Shown here: positions 50,501-58,013 of the stretch, in pieces
How the letters are laid out: the number at the start of each line of letters is the position of its first letter
How positions within the stretch are numbered: position 1 is the first letter of the stretch
Origin: an uncultured Eubacteriales bacterium
GTDB taxonomy: Bacteria; Bacillota; Clostridia; Oscillospirales; Acutalibacteraceae
Reading direction: 5' to 3'
DNA length: 64,000 bases
Assembly (NCBI GenBank): GCA_934445035.1
Contig: CAKSDI010000002.1
Location: forward strand, 281,595 to 345,594
Notes under the pieces: model-generated
Seen by the model: only the letters and a program-made list of their open reading frames with translations
Told to the model about the DNA's origin: nothing
Database searches by the model: none
Made by a program: the position numbers and the translations under genes

Positions 50501-53372
50501 ATATTACAATGACAAGGGCGAGCTTTTGGACGGCTCTCCGTGTGATGCCGGCGACTACACCTTTAAGGTAAAGGCAAATGCGAACAGCGTTTATAACGGA
50601 GCGGAGCTTTCTTCTCCCGAATGGAAGTTCACCATTAAAAAATGGAACTTGGCGGCTTATCAATTAACTTTCGGCAAGATCGACAACTGCATTTTCAATG
50701 TAAACGGTGCAACACCGGATCTTCCTCTCACCGTTAAAGCCACCGGTGAAAAGCTTATAAGGGATAAGGATTACACGCTCAGCTATGAAAACAACAAAAA
50801 TGAAGGCTATGGAACCGTCAGGTATCAGTTGATCGGCAACTATGAGGGCACCGGCAAAACTTCGTTCTATATTCGTTACGGCAGTGTGACCGACGATATG
50901 TATTCCGCCTCTTTGAAGAGTAAAAACTACTACTACAATGACGATGTTACGCTGTATGCAGCAGAGGGCTATGAGATCGGCGCAGACGATCATACTTTCT
51001 CAAACAGCGTTACATTTACAGAGGAAATTTCCACCTACGACGGTAATTTCTATGTGAAAGCCGCAAACGGCGATGTCTATCGGGGCAGCTACGGCATTGA
51101 TAAGACAAAGCCCAATGTTAAGATCTCCTTTAAGCAGAATGTGTTCAAAACATTCCTGAATAAGATAAGCTTCGGTCTGTTCTATAAAAATGAGCAGGTA
51201 GATGTAACGATCACTGCTACAGATTCATTCAGCGGTACAGACGGCTACTACTATCAGCTTGTTAAGACTCAGGACGAATACGACGAAAACGGCACCTGGA
51301 CGCGCGGCGATAAACTGTATCTGCGCAACAAAACGACCTTTATCGTCTATGCCAAGGTTGCGGATAAGGCAGGCAATGTCAGCATTATCAATTCCGACGG
51401 TGCGGTAATCTACGACGACAGCTATTTTAAAAAGAGGACTGCTTCCTTTGATAAAAATGTGGAAACCGCGGCTGACACCGAGCTTACCGTTTCTTTCAAA
51501 GGCAATACGGTTAAATCCGTGAAAAACGGCGAAGATCTGCTGACCCTCGGCACGGATTACACTGTGTCTGACACCGGCATTATCTTCAAAAAGGAATATT
51601 TGAATAAATTCGAGGCAGGCGACACTCAGAGCTTTACCGTTGCGTTCAATCCGCAGGGCATTGAAACCGACAAAGTTTCCATAGAGGATACCTGTGAGAT
51701 CTATATCAAGGACACCACACATCAGCATTTTGCAGTTCATCATAACAGGGTAGAGGCTACCTGCCTTAAAGACGGTAATATCGAATATTATACCTGCACC
51801 GGCTGCGATAATAAATTCACCGATGAAAAGTGCAAAAATAAGGTAACGGATATTGTTATTCCGAAACTTGATCATAAAAACGCGGTAAAGACCGAGGCAA
51901 AAGCCGAAACCTGCACTGAGAGCGGAAACCTGGCTTATTGGTACTGCCCCGATTGCGGAAAGTATTTCGCGGATAACAATAATTCAGTTGATAAGAGCAC
52001 ATCTAAAAATACAAACAGCGGATTTATGAAAAAAGCTTTAGATCATAAATTCACTGTAAAGTCTGACGATATTAAATATCTTTATAAAGCGGCAACCTGT
52101 ACCGATGAAGCGGTATATTATTATAAATGCGAAAGATGTGACGCTTTCGATAGCTCGCTTACTTATAAGCACGGCGATCCTTTAGGCCATAAGTTTGTAG
52201 ACTATGTTTATGATAATAACGCGACTTATTTCGAAGACGGCACAAAAACCGCAAAATGCGAACATTCCGGTTGTACTAAAACGGATACCGTAGAATGTAT
52301 AGGCACCAAGCTTGAAGACTTAACCGTTCCGACAGTCGAGATCGCAGTTAAGGAAAACAAATTTAAGAGTATTATAAATAATATAACATTCGGTCTGTTC
52401 CTTAAAAATACCGACAAGGTAACCGTTTCTGCAAGCGACGGCGAAAGCGGCTTAAAATCAGTTGGTTACATTATTTCCGATAAAGCTATCACAGATTTTT
52501 CGAATATTAAATGGAACGAATATAATAAACCGTTCTCGATCGATCCCGACGGTAAGTATATCGTTTATGTTAAAGCCGAAGATAAGGTCGGCAACAGCAA
52601 AATTGTCGGAACCGACGGTCTTGTAATAGACAGCACTGCACCGCAGATAAGCGCTGTTAATAATAAAACTTACTGCAGTGAAATTGAGATAACCGTTAAA
52701 GATGACAATCTTGATAAGGTTTACTTAAACGATACTTTAGTAAGCCTTACAGACGGAAAGATCACCGTTAAACCCGAAAGCTTTAAGCAGAATATCAAAG
52801 CTTACGATCTCTCGGGAAATGAAACCTCGGTTGATTTCACTGTAAACGACGGTCACGAATTTGACGGCGGAAAGGTCACCACTGCTGCGACGGCGGCAAA
52901 AGAGGGAATAAAAACCTTTACCTGTATCCATTGCGGCGAAACAAAAACAGAAAAGATCGAAAAGACAAATCCTGTTATTATCGACGGAAAGGATCAGAAA
53001 ATCGTAAGAGCCGATAAAAAAGCTCTTTCGTTCAGATCCGACGCCGCGCTTGCCGACTTCTTAAATGTCACTGTAGACGGTGAGATCATCGATCCTAAAT
53101 ACTATACAACTGCGGAGGGAAGCACCATTGTAAACTTAACGCAGGAGTATTTAAGCACACTTTCTGACGGCGTTCACACTCTCGGTATAGTATCCTTATC
53201 GGGTACAGCCGAAACAACATTTACTATTTCTGCAGCTTCGGAAAATCCGGGCGAACTTTCTCCGAAAACAGGCGAAAATAAAGATTACTCATTGGCAATT
53301 ATTTTGCTTGTTTCAGCTATACTTTTAATCGGCGGAACAACTGTTTACGCGAGAAAAAAGAAATCTAAATAA
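47523..53372 (+). CDS. Giant cell-wall-anchored surface protein with beta-helix and Ig-like domains
   Basis: A 1949-residue protein. A 40-residue Lys-rich N-extension with a hydrophobic patch precedes the signal peptide, which ends near SFSVFA (residue 68). Residues about 125-500 and 737-862 are beta-helix-like with repeated GGGIY turns. MBG-like segments follow at about 962-1120. Two similar Ig-like modules lie at about 1195-1300 and 1600-1770, sharing the pattern F-K-x3-N-x-I-(S/T)-FGLF. X2-like segments are at about 1303-1393 and 1816-1906, and cysteine-pair modules (CTGC, CPDC, CIHC) lie in between. It ends with the sorting signal LSPKTGEN, a membrane helix and RKKKSK. It probably mediates adhesion. 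The first two thirds are clearly richer in G+C than the last third. Confidence 0.88.
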   Translation: MRKFHNLSKKEKAEYISILILYPFFLIFSNLGKTFKFFASKKRQLVASALSVAVVLTTIPVLSFSVFAGTTGCTSIILFNQFQMVNGNSNTYLVADEYQTNIPRKVQNTPASDGNYLAKYEPSSNTLIIQDLGDLSNGSYGGLYANGDLNLRLVGSNRFRNCSKYGVKADGNLKIYGDGALFISCGMINGGSSAICAGGNITLSGYGFSQSTIVAVGNGDYTVKAGGSINVSNVDLTLYAAWNYSLFNKVPNSIMGGKITASTDDMGKDPTDNIDDSKLTKDYKYLRMTPDGYRDAYDTASLKEAAADENCKVIDLLALDEYDHDSEYIIGISDVISFDHDVTLISLGSWIRREDSYKGAFFKIGGDGSEPNVTFMGLSLYGYGVKSNDTVVGNDSAIIVESGSLTLKGANSVEYFNAGSANGAAINVKSGATLTLNGRYIWFFKNETTGLGGAIYNEGTLNIKSARIITNKAADGGGIYSCNSGKISLVGNTGYVDVAYNTTTDGTRNNLKLANWNRIKTDDKVNTRRKIYITPCAEPTLTQSIPIISASSNYSMNSFASDIHGVEPVFKDYAKEICLAVTHPHCVCGKEHKEIGDHKDEDVRWFEGWDQTDSLPKEPGNYYLKNDIVLKDSDHHAYLYNGVNICMNGHDIYATYNAREVLSTIGNWIKNDGDDKYKLYPWDQEGVVTNCRSSSSVIRHKGVTVENVGRGVQVDANANVSFYNIYITDNKTKDQSSGGGGIYVSNAKVNLYNCRITKNYAYHYGGGISGAQSATINIFDSKINENTADSFGGGIEIGNSSKLRIENTEIGGNTSTYNGGGISVVANNCDVSLKDTTIHGNFAKYYGGGIYSSSAVKLSGNSYVTSNHSGHQDSSKSYSDNIYINTYAPAIQLTGPLTGLYKSGITSVKVPRVVVTGNNYTITEDDLNNFKSDVDKYELVLKDNEITMKTKLKNLTVSDISVTMPSNLTYDGNSKTVKVAANAGVDCGSLYVEYYNDKGELLDGSPCDAGDYTFKVKANANSVYNGAELSSPEWKFTIKKWNLAAYQLTFGKIDNCIFNVNGATPDLPLTVKATGEKLIRDKDYTLSYENNKNEGYGTVRYQLIGNYEGTGKTSFYIRYGSVTDDMYSASLKSKNYYYNDDVTLYAAEGYEIGADDHTFSNSVTFTEEISTYDGNFYVKAANGDVYRGSYGIDKTKPNVKISFKQNVFKTFLNKISFGLFYKNEQVDVTITATDSFSGTDGYYYQLVKTQDEYDENGTWTRGDKLYLRNKTTFIVYAKVADKAGNVSIINSDGAVIYDDSYFKKRTASFDKNVETAADTELTVSFKGNTVKSVKNGEDLLTLGTDYTVSDTGIIFKKEYLNKFEAGDTQSFTVAFNPQGIETDKVSIEDTCEIYIKDTTHQHFAVHHNRVEATCLKDGNIEYYTCTGCDNKFTDEKCKNKVTDIVIPKLDHKNAVKTEAKAETCTESGNLAYWYCPDCGKYFADNNNSVDKSTSKNTNSGFMKKALDHKFTVKSDDIKYLYKAATCTDEAVYYYKCERCDAFDSSLTYKHGDPLGHKFVDYVYDNNATYFEDGTKTAKCEHSGCTKTDTVECIGTKLEDLTVPTVEIAVKENKFKSIINNITFGLFLKNTDKVTVSASDGESGLKSVGYIISDKAITDFSNIKWNEYNKPFSIDPDGKYIVYVKAEDKVGNSKIVGTDGLVIDSTAPQISAVNNKTYCSEIEITVKDDNLDKVYLNDTLVSLTDGKITVKPESFKQNIKAYDLSGNETSVDFTVNDGHEFDGGKVTTAATAAKEGIKTFTCIHCGETKTEKIEKTNPVIIDGKDQKIVRADKKALSFRSDAALADFLNVTVDGEIIDPKYYTTAEGSTIVNLTQEYLSTLSDGVHTLGIVSLSGTAETTFTISAASENPGELSPKTGENKDYSLAIILLVSAILLIGGTTVYARKKKSK

Positions 53373-53377
53373 TTAAA

Positions 53378-53419
53378 AACGCAGCTCCCGATGTATAAAA
53401 TCGTGAGCTGCGTTTTTTT
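53378..53419 (+). terminator. Terminator of the surface-protein gene
   Basis: AACGCAGCTCCCGA / TCGTGAGCTGCGTT stem with one mismatch and a 9-nt loop, then seven T. Confidence 0.85.
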
Positions 53420-53462
53420 ATTTTTAAAAGAAATTGAAGTTAGAGTGAAGAGGTTCTGCTTA

Positions 53463-53807
53463 TCATTTGTTTTTCTTTGCCGTATTGATAGAAGAAATCA
53501 AAATTCTTTTAATTTCTGTGCATTTATTGAGCAATGTTTTTTCCTTGTAATATCCGCTTTCTATAAGCAGCTCTATCCAATATTCGCTTTCCGAACATTC
53601 CTTGAGAGCAATTTGAAGTTTAGCGATAAAATCTGCTTTACCGTGGGCATAGAAGGCTTCTCTGATATTAGCACCTATACTTGTTCCGGAACGCAAAAAC
53701 TGATTAATAAGCGCACTTTCACATTTTACCGCTCTTAATTTTTTACAAACTCGTATAACATCAAGCGCAAATGCTTTAGATTTTATCATTAACGGACTTT
53801 CGGTCAT
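53463..53807 (-). CDS. Four-helix-bundle protein of the S23/intervening-sequence family
   Basis: A 114-residue all-helical protein. The motifs KAFALDVIRVCKKL, LINQFLRSGTSIGANIREAFYAHGKADFIAKLQIALKECSESEYWIELL are the signature of the family first seen in 23S rRNA intervening sequences (TIGR02436-like). GAGGTG lies 8 nt before the ATG. The family is also related to the Avd proteins of diversity-generating retroelements, but no reverse transcriptase or variable repeat is present. It sits beside a dense inverted-repeat region and tRNA-Leu, which suggests a small mobile or rearranged locus. Molecular function is unknown. Confidence 0.9.
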   Translation of the reverse strand: MTESPLMIKSKAFALDVIRVCKKLRAVKCESALINQFLRSGTSIGANIREAFYAHGKADFIAKLQIALKECSESEYWIELLIESGYYKEKTLLNKCTEIKRILISSINTAKKNK

Positions 53808-53827
53808 AACAAACGCACCTCATATGC

Positions 53828-53855
53828 ATTATACTTCTTATTAATAAAAAAGCAA
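53828..53855 (-). promoter_or_regulatory. Promoter of the four-helix-bundle gene
   Basis: Minus-strand TTGCTT, 16-bp spacer and TATAAT, 20 bp before the start codon. The -35 lies in one arm of a GCAAGGC/GCCTTGC hairpin (53852-53868). Confidence 0.5.
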
Positions 53856-53994
53856 GGCAAAGCCTTGCAGAAAACTTTTTCACTTTTCACTATTACTTAT
53901 TACTTCCAAAGTCCCAAAGTCGTTTTTTAGTGAAGAGTGAATAGTGAAAAGGTAAAAGTTAAAGTCCCAAAGACTTACGACTTTGGGACTTTGG
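53852..53994. repeat. Inverted- and direct-repeat region next to tRNA-Leu
   Basis: The 184-bp gap before tRNA-Leu is made of short repeats. GCAAGGC/GCCTTGC forms a small hairpin. AAAGTCCCAAAG occurs directly at 53908-53919 and 53961-53972. An exact 18-bp reverse complement of 53906-53923 lies at 53977-53994 and reaches into the encoded CCA of the tRNA. Between them, TTTTTCACTTTTCACTATT and AGTGAATAGTGAAAAG are also roughly inverted. It has no coding potential. Confidence 0.75.
53961..53992 (-). terminator. Possible terminator of tRNA-Leu
   Basis: On the minus strand AAAGTCCCAAAG / CTTTGGGACTTT forms a perfect 12-bp stem starting at the last base of the encoded CCA, with an 8-nt loop. The following tract is AACTTTTACC rather than a clean T run. 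Confidence 0.55.
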
Positions 53995-54077
53995 TGCCGC
54001 TGGCCGGACTTGAACCGGCACGGTGTTGCCACCGAGGGATTTTAAGTCCCTTGCGTCTGCCTATTCCGCCACAGCGG
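53992..54077 (-). tRNA. tRNA-Leu (anticodon TAA)
   Basis: Minus-strand cloverleaf with acceptor GCCGCTG/CAGCGGC, anticodon stem AGGGA with loop CTTAAAA (anticodon TAA), a long variable arm (CGGTGGCAACACCG) as in class II tRNAs, T arm GCCGGTTCAAGTCCGGC and encoded CCA. It reads TTA and TTG codons. Confidence 0.96.
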
Positions 54078-54198
54078 CATATAATATATGATATTATAAA
54101 ACGGCTCTTTTGTCAAGAATTTTTTAAAATGATTTTAATATTTTTACATCAGCTTAAAAAAATAGATATAGATGTAAAAATTTGCAATTAAATTCGTG

Positions 54199-54228
54199 TT
54201 GACTTTAATTATCTTAATATCTTATAAT
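54199..54228 (+). promoter_or_regulatory. Promoter of the AraC regulator gene
   Basis: TTGACT, 18-bp spacer and TATAAT, 34 bp before the TTG start. The rest of the 185-bp gap after tRNA-Leu is A/T-rich with nothing else recognisable. Confidence 0.65.
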
Positions 54229-54262
54229 TATATCAGTAAATAATTAAAGTCGGTGATAATAA

Positions 54263-55078
54263 TTGCTTGATTCTCAATATGATGTTGTCGGTCACGATCT
54301 TATGGGCGAGGACGGATTTTCTGTAAAAAAAAGAATTATAACAGAACGCAGAGTATTGCCTCACACTCATACTTTTTATGAGCTTACATTATACCGTAAT
54401 TATAAAGGCTCGATCACTTTAAATGGCGTTGAATTCAAAGTTGACGGCGCATTTGCCGTTTTATTGCCACCGAGCGATAACCATTCTATGCTTATTGAAA
54501 ATGAAGAAAGCGAATCTATTCAGATTCTTTTTACAAAAATATTTATGGAGCAATCCGCGGATAAATATTTGCCGAGAACAACTCTTTATTTTACAGACCC
54601 CTTAAGCAGGCCTCTTCTTATTGAACTTTTCGAAGAAGTAAATAAAATAGGGAAAGCAAATCATTATTCTGGATGTCTTATAGCTTCTATCGTGCAGTAT
54701 TTCAGAACATACGGTAATACAGTTATAAAGAATATTTCGATAAAAAGCCACGAAATAGTAGTATCCGCTATGAATTTTATCAATGAGAATTTCACGGAAG
54801 AAATTTATCTTACAACAGTTGCAAAACATTTGAATGTCAGTCCGCAGTATCTTTCGTCGGTTTTTGTCGATGAATGTAAAATAAACTTTGTTGATTATCT
54901 TTCGGAAATAAGACTGCGATACGCCGCCGAGCAGCTTAAAAACACAAAGCTAAGCGTAACAGAAATATGTTATACAAGCGGTTACAGAAATATTTCCAAT
55001 TTTATGCGCAGTTTTAAACGCGCTTTCGGCGTGACTCCCAGAGCATACAGAATAAACTCGCAGACTAATAAAAAATGA
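54263..55078 (+). CDS. AraC family transcriptional regulator
   Basis: A 271-residue regulator. The start is a TTG with GGTGA 6 nt upstream; no ATG fits as well, since the first in-frame one would cut into the cupin domain. The N-terminal half is a cupin-type sensor (RRVLPHTHTFYELTLYRNYKGS, then FAVLLPPSDNHSM). The C-terminal half has two helix-turn-helix units (YLTTVAKHLNVSPQYLSSVF and SVTEICYTSGYRNISNFMRSFKRAFGVTPRAYR). It lies directly upstream of the secreted modular proteins and glycosidase in the same direction, so it probably controls them in response to a sugar. Confidence 0.92.
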   Translation: MLDSQYDVVGHDLMGEDGFSVKKRIITERRVLPHTHTFYELTLYRNYKGSITLNGVEFKVDGAFAVLLPPSDNHSMLIENEESESIQILFTKIFMEQSADKYLPRTTLYFTDPLSRPLLIELFEEVNKIGKANHYSGCLIASIVQYFRTYGNTVIKNISIKSHEIVVSAMNFINENFTEEIYLTTVAKHLNVSPQYLSSVFVDECKINFVDYLSEIRLRYAAEQLKNTKLSVTEICYTSGYRNISNFMRSFKRAFGVTPRAYRINSQTNKK

Positions 55079-55212
55079 TATTTTTTAATATGTTTTTTCT
55101 TTTAAATTAAAAAAGTACAATTTATTATTAATTTTATTGTAGCTTTTAAAACTGCGAAGAATTATTATTAATGTATAAGAGATAATTATATCATTTTGGA
55201 GGTCGAACAATA

Positions 55213-57897
55213 ATGAAAAAATCTTTTCTCGCATCGCTCTTAGCGGTTGCTTTGGTCGTGGGAGTTGCTTTCCCTTTAAGTTCCGGTCTTAAAGCTAAAG
55301 CTGCTACTGACGAAGAGGCGATCGCTCAGATCAAATCAGCTTTTAATGAAATTTATACTACTAAAACAGTGCTGACGCCTAACCGTCAGAAAATAAGCAC
55401 TGCCTCTGCCGCCGCTATCAGCGAAGGCGAAACAGAGGGTAAGTCCTATTATGTTGCAACCGACAGCGCTCTTCCGTCTGTAGGTGGGGAAGCCGCAAAA
55501 TTAGGTGAAACATGGGGACTCTTCAGAGAATTCGGCGACGGCAGCGCAACTTCTAGTACCGAGTCCACAAACCGTATGCTTTTCGATTATAAAAAAGGCG
55601 GATATCCTGCTGAAGACGCTGCAAAAATGAAAGACTATGAATTGTCGGTTTATGTTGCTTCCGCTCCCGAAAGCAAAGATATATTCCTTAAATTTAATAC
55701 GGTTATTCATGGAGGTCAAACATATAGATCGGGTTTATATACAGTTTCTTCAGATAACTTAGGAAAATGGATAACAATTAAATCTTCCGATCTCTCCGAT
55801 AAGAATTGGCAGTATGTTCTTGAAAATGTTGATTTGACCGATTCTGCCAACATTTTACAGCTTCAGGTAAATGTTTATGATTCTGTAGCAGATGAGGCAA
55901 CAGGCCCCGTAATCTATACCGGATCGATCTTGGGCCATTTCGGAATAGAGGCACCTGCGGTGTTCAACGATGAAAATGCTACTCTTAACGATATTATATT
56001 TGCCGCTAAAAAGGTTATAACAGATAATAAAAATGTTTCCAATATCTATAATCTTGATGTTTTGGAAACTGCCGTTAATGATGTTGTAGAAAACTTAAGC
56101 GAAGATCAAGTTAAATCTCTTCTCGTTACAGCGTATAACAACTTAGAAAATACTTCTGTTTTACAGACTGCTAATAACAGATACGGCGCATATTCTTTTG
56201 TTCCTTCAAGAGAGAAAGCCGGCGGCACAAACTATGACGCCGTTTCCGATAACAGCGGTGCTTACTTTACAAACACAGATGAAAATATTGCTTTATTGCC
56301 TAACGGAATAGATAAAGCTTATATCGGCGACGCTTATCTTAAGTTTGAGCGTTCTTATAATGCGGGTTCATCTTCTTCCGACAGACTTATGTTCGGCGAT
56401 TATGCGGCTTTCGATCAGTATTCACAGAGCACTTTAACTCTTTTAGACGCAATGGGCGACTATTCCGATTTAAAATTAGCTCTTTATATAGAAGATGTTT
56501 CTAAATCGGGAAGAATTCAGTTCCAGTTTGTAAGTACAGCTTCAAAAACCGTAAATGCTAAATATCTTGACATAAGCCCCTCTATTGCAGGCAAATGGAT
56601 AGTACTTAGCCTCGCCGATATGTTTGACGGCGATATCGAAGCTTTAAACACCGCTATAAACGGTAATTTAGGTTTCTTCCAGCTTACTTCATCGGGTGCG
56701 GTATATAAAGGTTATATAGGCTCGCTCGTTAAAACAAAATCTGTTGCTCAGATAGATGTTTCAAATTATGATAACTTCGATATCATCGACACAATAATCG
56801 CTGTTGACGATCTTGCGACCGCTAACGCTGACTGTGCAAACATTAGTGTACTTTCTGATTTCCTTTCGATATTAAAAACTAAGTATGCTTCACAGATTGC
56901 ACAAAGAAAAGAAATCAAATCAGCAGCTGACGAGGTTAAATCGGCTTATAATTCCGTTAAGACCGAGATCGTTACTTCTATAAAACCCTTTGATGAGAAG
57001 AAAAACGGTTCAACAGGTACTGCAAGTGCCGTTGGTGAAGAAAACTTCTTTGTAACTGACGATCATTCCTTTATCGAAAACACTGATCTTGCTCTTTCTC
57101 AGAAGCTTATGGGAACAAACTTCGCTCATATCCATTGGCTCTATGACAACATAGGCACAAACGGTGTAGAGGGCTATTCAAAGTATGATAATAGCTCGAC
57201 CGACAGAATAATTTTTAATGCTAGGCAAGATCTTTGGGGCAAATTCGATATGTCGGATTACGACGGATTTTATCTTAACGCTTATATTAAAGATGTTAAA
57301 TCAGAAGGTTCCTTATATCCGTATATCATCACTCTAAAGGCTGACGCAAACGGCAAAGACGCTTATCTTTCCGGAAACAAGATCAATGTCACAAATGATA
57401 TGATCGGCAAATGGGTAACTATTTCAGATAAAGATCTTTATAACGGCGGATTATCCGCAATCAAAGCTGACAGCGGAAATATTCATTTAGGTTCCTTACA
57501 GTTAGGTCTTTGCGAAAATCTTGCAGTTGACGGATACTTCGGTTCAATAGTCTTCTACAAAAATCCCGATCCCGTTGATATGAGCACAATGACTTATGAC
57601 GAGGTTTATACTTTCGCAAAAGATAAACTTGCTGAATTTGACGCCGCAGGCGCTCCTGAAACTACCGATCTTAGAAACGCTTTAGTAAAACTCGGTAATG
57701 CTCTTTCTAAGACAACCGTAAAAGGCTGTGTAACAGGAAATTACACCTTAGGCGTAACCGTTAAAGACGCTGTAAGACTTAACGCTTACTTAAATGATAA
57801 TACTGTCGCAATAGATAAATATGCGGCAGACATCAATGACGACGGCGTTATTAACGAAATCGATCTTACCTTACTTTTAGACCTTATTTTAAAATAA
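55213..57897 (+). CDS. Secreted modular protein with three shared beta modules and a dockerin-like C-terminus
   Basis: An 894-residue protein with a clear signal peptide (MKKSFLASLLAVALVVGVAF, cleavage near KAKA). Three related modules follow at about residues 114-252, 336-510 and 630-788. Each has an (S/T)DR-(L/I)-(M/I)-F-like start, an alternating beta core with Y-I-(E/K)-D-V, a central GKW(I/V) and a final G-x-(I/L)-G-S. Short helices separate them. I cannot name the module; its pattern suggests a carbohydrate-binding jelly roll. The last 65 residues look like a type I dockerin whose second calcium loop, DINDDGVINEIDLTLLLDLI, is canonical. The first half (GNYTLGVTVKDAVRL) lacks the loop aspartates. 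TTTTGGAGG precedes the ATG. No clear promoter was identified in the 134-bp gap. Confidence 0.8.
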   Translation: MKKSFLASLLAVALVVGVAFPLSSGLKAKAATDEEAIAQIKSAFNEIYTTKTVLTPNRQKISTASAAAISEGETEGKSYYVATDSALPSVGGEAAKLGETWGLFREFGDGSATSSTESTNRMLFDYKKGGYPAEDAAKMKDYELSVYVASAPESKDIFLKFNTVIHGGQTYRSGLYTVSSDNLGKWITIKSSDLSDKNWQYVLENVDLTDSANILQLQVNVYDSVADEATGPVIYTGSILGHFGIEAPAVFNDENATLNDIIFAAKKVITDNKNVSNIYNLDVLETAVNDVVENLSEDQVKSLLVTAYNNLENTSVLQTANNRYGAYSFVPSREKAGGTNYDAVSDNSGAYFTNTDENIALLPNGIDKAYIGDAYLKFERSYNAGSSSSDRLMFGDYAAFDQYSQSTLTLLDAMGDYSDLKLALYIEDVSKSGRIQFQFVSTASKTVNAKYLDISPSIAGKWIVLSLADMFDGDIEALNTAINGNLGFFQLTSSGAVYKGYIGSLVKTKSVAQIDVSNYDNFDIIDTIIAVDDLATANADCANISVLSDFLSILKTKYASQIAQRKEIKSAADEVKSAYNSVKTEIVTSIKPFDEKKNGSTGTASAVGEENFFVTDDHSFIENTDLALSQKLMGTNFAHIHWLYDNIGTNGVEGYSKYDNSSTDRIIFNARQDLWGKFDMSDYDGFYLNAYIKDVKSEGSLYPYIITLKADANGKDAYLSGNKINVTNDMIGKWVTISDKDLYNGGLSAIKADSGNIHLGSLQLGLCENLAVDGYFGSIVFYKNPDPVDMSTMTYDEVYTFAKDKLAEFDAAGAPETTDLRNALVKLGNALSKTTVKGCVTGNYTLGVTVKDAVRLNAYLNDNTVAIDKYAADINDDGVINEIDLTLLLDLILK

Positions 57898-57952
57898 AAC
57901 TTTTTTACAATATGATCTGTATGAGATAACGACCCTCTCGTGCATTTTCATA

Positions 57953-57988
57953 AAAAAGTGCATAGTGCAGATGCACTATGCACTTTTT
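57953..57988 (+). terminator. Terminator between modular protein and glycosidase genes
   Basis: Perfect 17-bp inverted repeat AAAAAGTGCATAGTGCA / TGCACTATGCACTTTTT separated by only two bases, ending in T. The inner pairs must open to form a loop. Confidence 0.85.
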
Positions 57989-58013
57989 ATACCCGATACA
58001 CAGGAGATTTATT

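Noticed and set aside
51225..51875. 216-codon minus-strand frame inside the surface-protein gene
   Set aside because: Arises from the higher G+C of this segment; composition follows the sense gene and there is no start signal.
53391..53738. Plus-strand frame opposite the four-helix-bundle gene
   Set aside because: It begins inside the terminator of the surface-protein gene and is antisense to a clear family member.
53463..53807. Diversity-generating retroelement
   Set aside because: The S23-type protein resembles Avd, but no reverse transcriptase, template repeat or variable repeat is visible within the window.
53852..53994. CRISPR array
   Set aside because: Repeats are short, partly inverted and unevenly spaced, with no unique spacers and no cas genes in the window.
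53937..54191. Plus-strand open frame with LVPLAGLEPARCCHRG over the tRNA-Leu
   Set aside because: It is an antisense translation of the tRNA-Leu gene and the neighbouring repeats, not a protein.
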